From assembly GCF_003352085.1 (NCBI RefSeq), contig NZ_CP025804.1, positions 2,728,001 through 2,792,000 on the forward strand: a DNA stretch of 64,000 bases, in the 5' to 3' direction. The translations under genes were made by a program, and so were the position numbers. Of this stretch, positions 61,840 through 64,000 are shown piece after piece. Every line of letters starts with the position of its first letter. Within the stretch, counting starts at the first letter, position 1. This DNA comes from Sulfitobacter sp. SK012. GTDB lineage: Bacteria; Pseudomonadota; Alphaproteobacteria; Rhodobacterales; Rhodobacteraceae. The notes under the pieces are model-generated. The model was given only the letters and a program-made list of their open reading frames with translations. It had not been told where the DNA came from and ran no database searches.

Positions 61840-62597
61840 TGGAAAATGCGGCACTTTTTCAGTTCCTCTTGCGGATGGGCGACAACACATTGGTGTTGGG
61901 TCACCGTATTTCGGAATGGTGCGGTAAGGCACCGGTGCTCGAAGAAGATATCGCGCTGGCCAACACGGCGCTGGACCTGATTGGCCAGACGCAGATGTGG
62001 CTGGGATATGCGGCCGAGGTCGAAGACGCTGGTCGGTCCGCCGATGATCTCGCCTTTTTGCGCGACGTCTGGGATTTTCGGAATGTCTTGATGCTTGAGC
62101 GGCCCAATATCGATTTTGGCCATACCATGATGCGGCAATTTCTGTTCGATGCGTTTCAACATCCACTGCTAGGTGCAATGGCAAAGTCGAGCGATCCGCG
62201 CGTGGCCGAGATTGCAGCAAAAGCTGTAAAAGAGGCTGCTTATCACCTTGATCGTTCGGCCGAGACGGTCGTGTCCTTGGGCGACGGCACTCAAGAAAGC
62301 CATGCGCGCATGCAAAACGCGCTTGATTTGCTGTGGCCCTTTGTCGGCGAGATGTTCGCCAGCGATGACGTGGACGCAGCGATGGCCAAGGCTGGTGTTG
62401 CGCCCGACCCTGCAGACCTGCGCGACAATTGGGAGGCCTCGGTCCGTGCAACACTGTCAGAGGCGACGTTGCGCATCCCTGAGGATGATTTCGCCCATCA
62501 AGGCGGCAAAACCGGCCGACAACACACGGAACATCTGGGCCGCATCCTGACCCAGATGCAGTGGTTGCAGCGCGCCTACCCCGGTGCGAGCTGGTAG
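61839..62597 (+). CDS. paaC: Phenylacetyl-CoA epoxidase subunit C
   Basis: The structural ferritin-like partner of PaaA that lacks the catalytic role (FLLRMGDNTLVLGHRISEWC, ALANTALDLIGQTQMWLGYA, HLDRSAETVVSLGDGTQESH). 252 residues. Start ATG at 61839 shares one base with the paaB stop. Confidence 0.95.
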   Translation: MENAALFQFLLRMGDNTLVLGHRISEWCGKAPVLEEDIALANTALDLIGQTQMWLGYAAEVEDAGRSADDLAFLRDVWDFRNVLMLERPNIDFGHTMMRQFLFDAFQHPLLGAMAKSSDPRVAEIAAKAVKEAAYHLDRSAETVVSLGDGTQESHARMQNALDLLWPFVGEMFASDDVDAAMAKAGVAPDPADLRDNWEASVRATLSEATLRIPEDDFAHQGGKTGRQHTEHLGRILTQMQWLQRAYPGASW

Positions 62598-63059
62598 ATG
62601 TCGCAGCCTGATGTTGCCACCGTTTGGGAATGGCTTGATGCCGTGCCCGACCCAGAAATTCCGGTGATTTCAGTCGTTGATCTCGGAATTATCCGCGACG
62701 TTGCATGGGCCGGCGACACGCTTGAGGTGTCGATCACGCCAACTTACTCGGGCTGCCCTGCGACCAGCATCATCAACTTAGACGTCGAAACTGCTCTGCG
62801 CGCTCACGGCATCGACAAGATCACATTGAAACGTCAGCTTTCGCCGCCTTGGACAACCGATTGGCTGTCTGACAAAGGCCGTGCTCGGCTTGAGGCTTAT
62901 GGCATCGCACCACCAAGTCCCTCGGGCGGGCCCTCAAAATGCCCACAATGCGGATCGGTGGACGTCCAAAAGGTCAGCCAGTTCGGCTCCACGCCCTGCA
63001 AGGCACATTGGCGCTGCCTAAGCTGCCTAGAGCCGTTCGATTACTTTAAATGCATCTAA
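62598..63059 (+). CDS. paaD: Phenylacetate degradation protein D, iron-sulfur assembly type
   Basis: A 153-residue MIP18/SufT-like protein (DPEIPVISVVDLGIIRDVAW, TYSGCPATSIINLDV) with a C-terminal Cys cluster (CPQCGSVDV, then CLSCLEPFDYFKC). Needed for maturation of the epoxidase, probably through iron-sulfur insertion in PaaE. Starts directly after the paaC stop. Confidence 0.94.
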   Translation: MSQPDVATVWEWLDAVPDPEIPVISVVDLGIIRDVAWAGDTLEVSITPTYSGCPATSIINLDVETALRAHGIDKITLKRQLSPPWTTDWLSDKGRARLEAYGIAPPSPSGGPSKCPQCGSVDVQKVSQFGSTPCKAHWRCLSCLEPFDYFKCI

Positions 63060-63071
63060 TAAGGCTCTGAT

Positions 63072-64000
63072 ATGGCACAATTTCACGCCCTTACAGTTAC
63101 AGACGTTCGCAAGACAATCAAAGACGCAGTTGTGGTCAGCTTTGCCGCTCCTGAGGACGGTAGTTACGATTTCGTCCAAGGCCAATACCTGACCTTTCGC
63201 CATAAGTTTGAAGGCGACGAATTACGCCGCAGCTATTCAATTTGCGCGGGCCGTGATGAGGGTATCTTGCAGGTCGGGATAAAGCGGGTCGAGGGTGGTG
63301 CGTTTTCAACTTGGGCAAACGACAGCCTCAAACCTGGCGACACCCTTGAGGCCATGCCGCCCATGGGTAATTTCCACACCCCACTCGATGCAGCAACGCG
63401 GCGTCACTATCTGGGCTTTGCAGGTGGCTCTGGCATCACGCCGGTGCTGTCGATCTTAAAAACGGTGTTGACGCAGGAACCCCAGTCGCGTTTCACGCTT
63501 GTCTACGCCAACCGTGCGGTCAATTCGATCATGTTCCGTGACGAGCTGGAAGACCTCAAGAACACCTATATGGGCCGCGTGAATGTCATCCACGTGCTGG
63601 AAACCGATGCGCAAGATATTGATCTGTTCACGGGCCGCGTTGACGCGGAAAAATGCGCCCGCCTCTTTAGCAGTTGGATCGACATTGCATCGATTGACAC
63701 AGCGTTTATTTGCGGCCCCGAACCCATGATGCTCGGGATTGCAAAATCGCTGAAGGACCACGGATTGGACGACGCTCAGATCAAGTTTGAGCTGTTTGGC
63801 GCGTCGCAGCCGGGCCGTGCCAAGCATCGCGCTAAGATCGCAGATGCAGGCCAAGCCAATACCATGACACAAGTGTCCGTGACGATTGACGGGGCCACGC
63901 GCCAGTTCGAGATGTCCAAAGATACCTGCCTCTTGGACGCCGCCCTTGAGAATTCTATTGATGCGCCGTTTGCCTGTAAGGCTGGTGTCTGTTCATCATG
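63072..64000 (+). CDS. paaE: Phenylacetyl-CoA epoxidase reductase subunit E, 3' end missing
   Basis: The NADPH-dependent reductase that feeds electrons to PaaA: FAD domain (RRSYSICAG), NAD(P)-binding domain (GFAGGSGITPVLSILK, FICGPEPMMLG) and a C-terminal plant-type ferredoxin whose first Cys residues are visible (FACKAGVCSS) before the window ends. The gene lacks its last 30 or so codons. AAGG lies eight bases before ATG 63072. Confidence 0.95.
   Translation, partial: MAQFHALTVTDVRKTIKDAVVVSFAAPEDGSYDFVQGQYLTFRHKFEGDELRRSYSICAGRDEGILQVGIKRVEGGAFSTWANDSLKPGDTLEAMPPMGNFHTPLDAATRRHYLGFAGGSGITPVLSILKTVLTQEPQSRFTLVYANRAVNSIMFRDELEDLKNTYMGRVNVIHVLETDAQDIDLFTGRVDAEKCARLFSSWIDIASIDTAFICGPEPMMLGIAKSLKDHGLDDAQIKFELFGASQPGRAKHRAKIADAGQANTMTQVSVTIDGATRQFEMSKDTCLLDAALENSIDAPFACKAGVCSS

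Overview
The window looks like a chromosomal segment of a marine alphaproteobacterium of the Roseobacter group (Rhodobacteraceae). The evidence is the gene content: a Rhodobacter-type 5-aminolevulinate synthase (C4 haem pathway), a RodZ-like gene next to ispG, prfB close to a class A PBP gene and a cell-wall amidase gene, and a paa ring-oxidation operon. This rests on recognising protein families by eye; no database search was made.

Left backbone, 1 to about 20.66 kb: the end of ilvN; an XRE regulator; a Rieske oxygenase with a small partner; prfB; PBP1A; N-acetylmuramoyl-alanine amidase; an aminotransferase; a decayed M48 protease overlapping a DsbA-like gene; ispG; a RodZ-like gene; hemA; an M20 peptidase with a haloacetate-dehalogenase-like hydrolase; a glycosyltransferase; and two sulfotransferase-like genes.

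Genomic island, about 20.67 to 47.97 kb: an exact 51-bp copy of the 3' part of tRNA-Asp(GTC) at 20668-20718 matches the intact tRNA gene at 47972-48048. The original tRNA terminator remains at the left junction. The 27.3 kb between the copies has a different texture: more AT-rich stretches, long non-coding gaps, a tyrosine-recombinase remnant, an IS630 copy, IS3 and IS1380 scraps, an arylsulfatase stump, a beta-barrel stump and internal duplications. Intact cargo includes a DUF3604 protein, an LssY_C-type lipoprotein, KptA (RNA 2'-phosphotransferase), a rhomboid protease, a DadA-like oxidoreductase, two signalling proteins with TolB-like and TPR regions (one winged-helix, one class III cyclase), a universal stress protein with a MetF-like reductase, a dihaem cytochrome c, a truncated haemoglobin, a histidine kinase/response regulator followed by a GlcG/HbpS-like protein and an ankyrin protein, and a small gene beside the right junction preceded by repeated GGGATAC operator-like boxes.

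Right backbone, 48 to 64 kb: tRNA-Asp with a clear promoter; an amidase; a one-module NRPS (C-A-T-TE); two tRNA-Val genes bracketing a tandem pair of histidine phosphatases; an HU-like protein with an H1-like tail; lon with a heat-shock-type promoter; and a phenylacetate operon (thiolase, paaA-B-C-D-E, cut by the window end) preceded by a perfect palindrome.

The best candidates for something new are the island itself, the kptA plus 66-codon gene cassette that occurs twice in it, the repeat element that occurs once whole and once split by a 2.1-kb insertion with 8-bp flanking repeats, the GGGATAC-box gene next to the attachment site, and the kinase/HbpS-like/ankyrin cluster.
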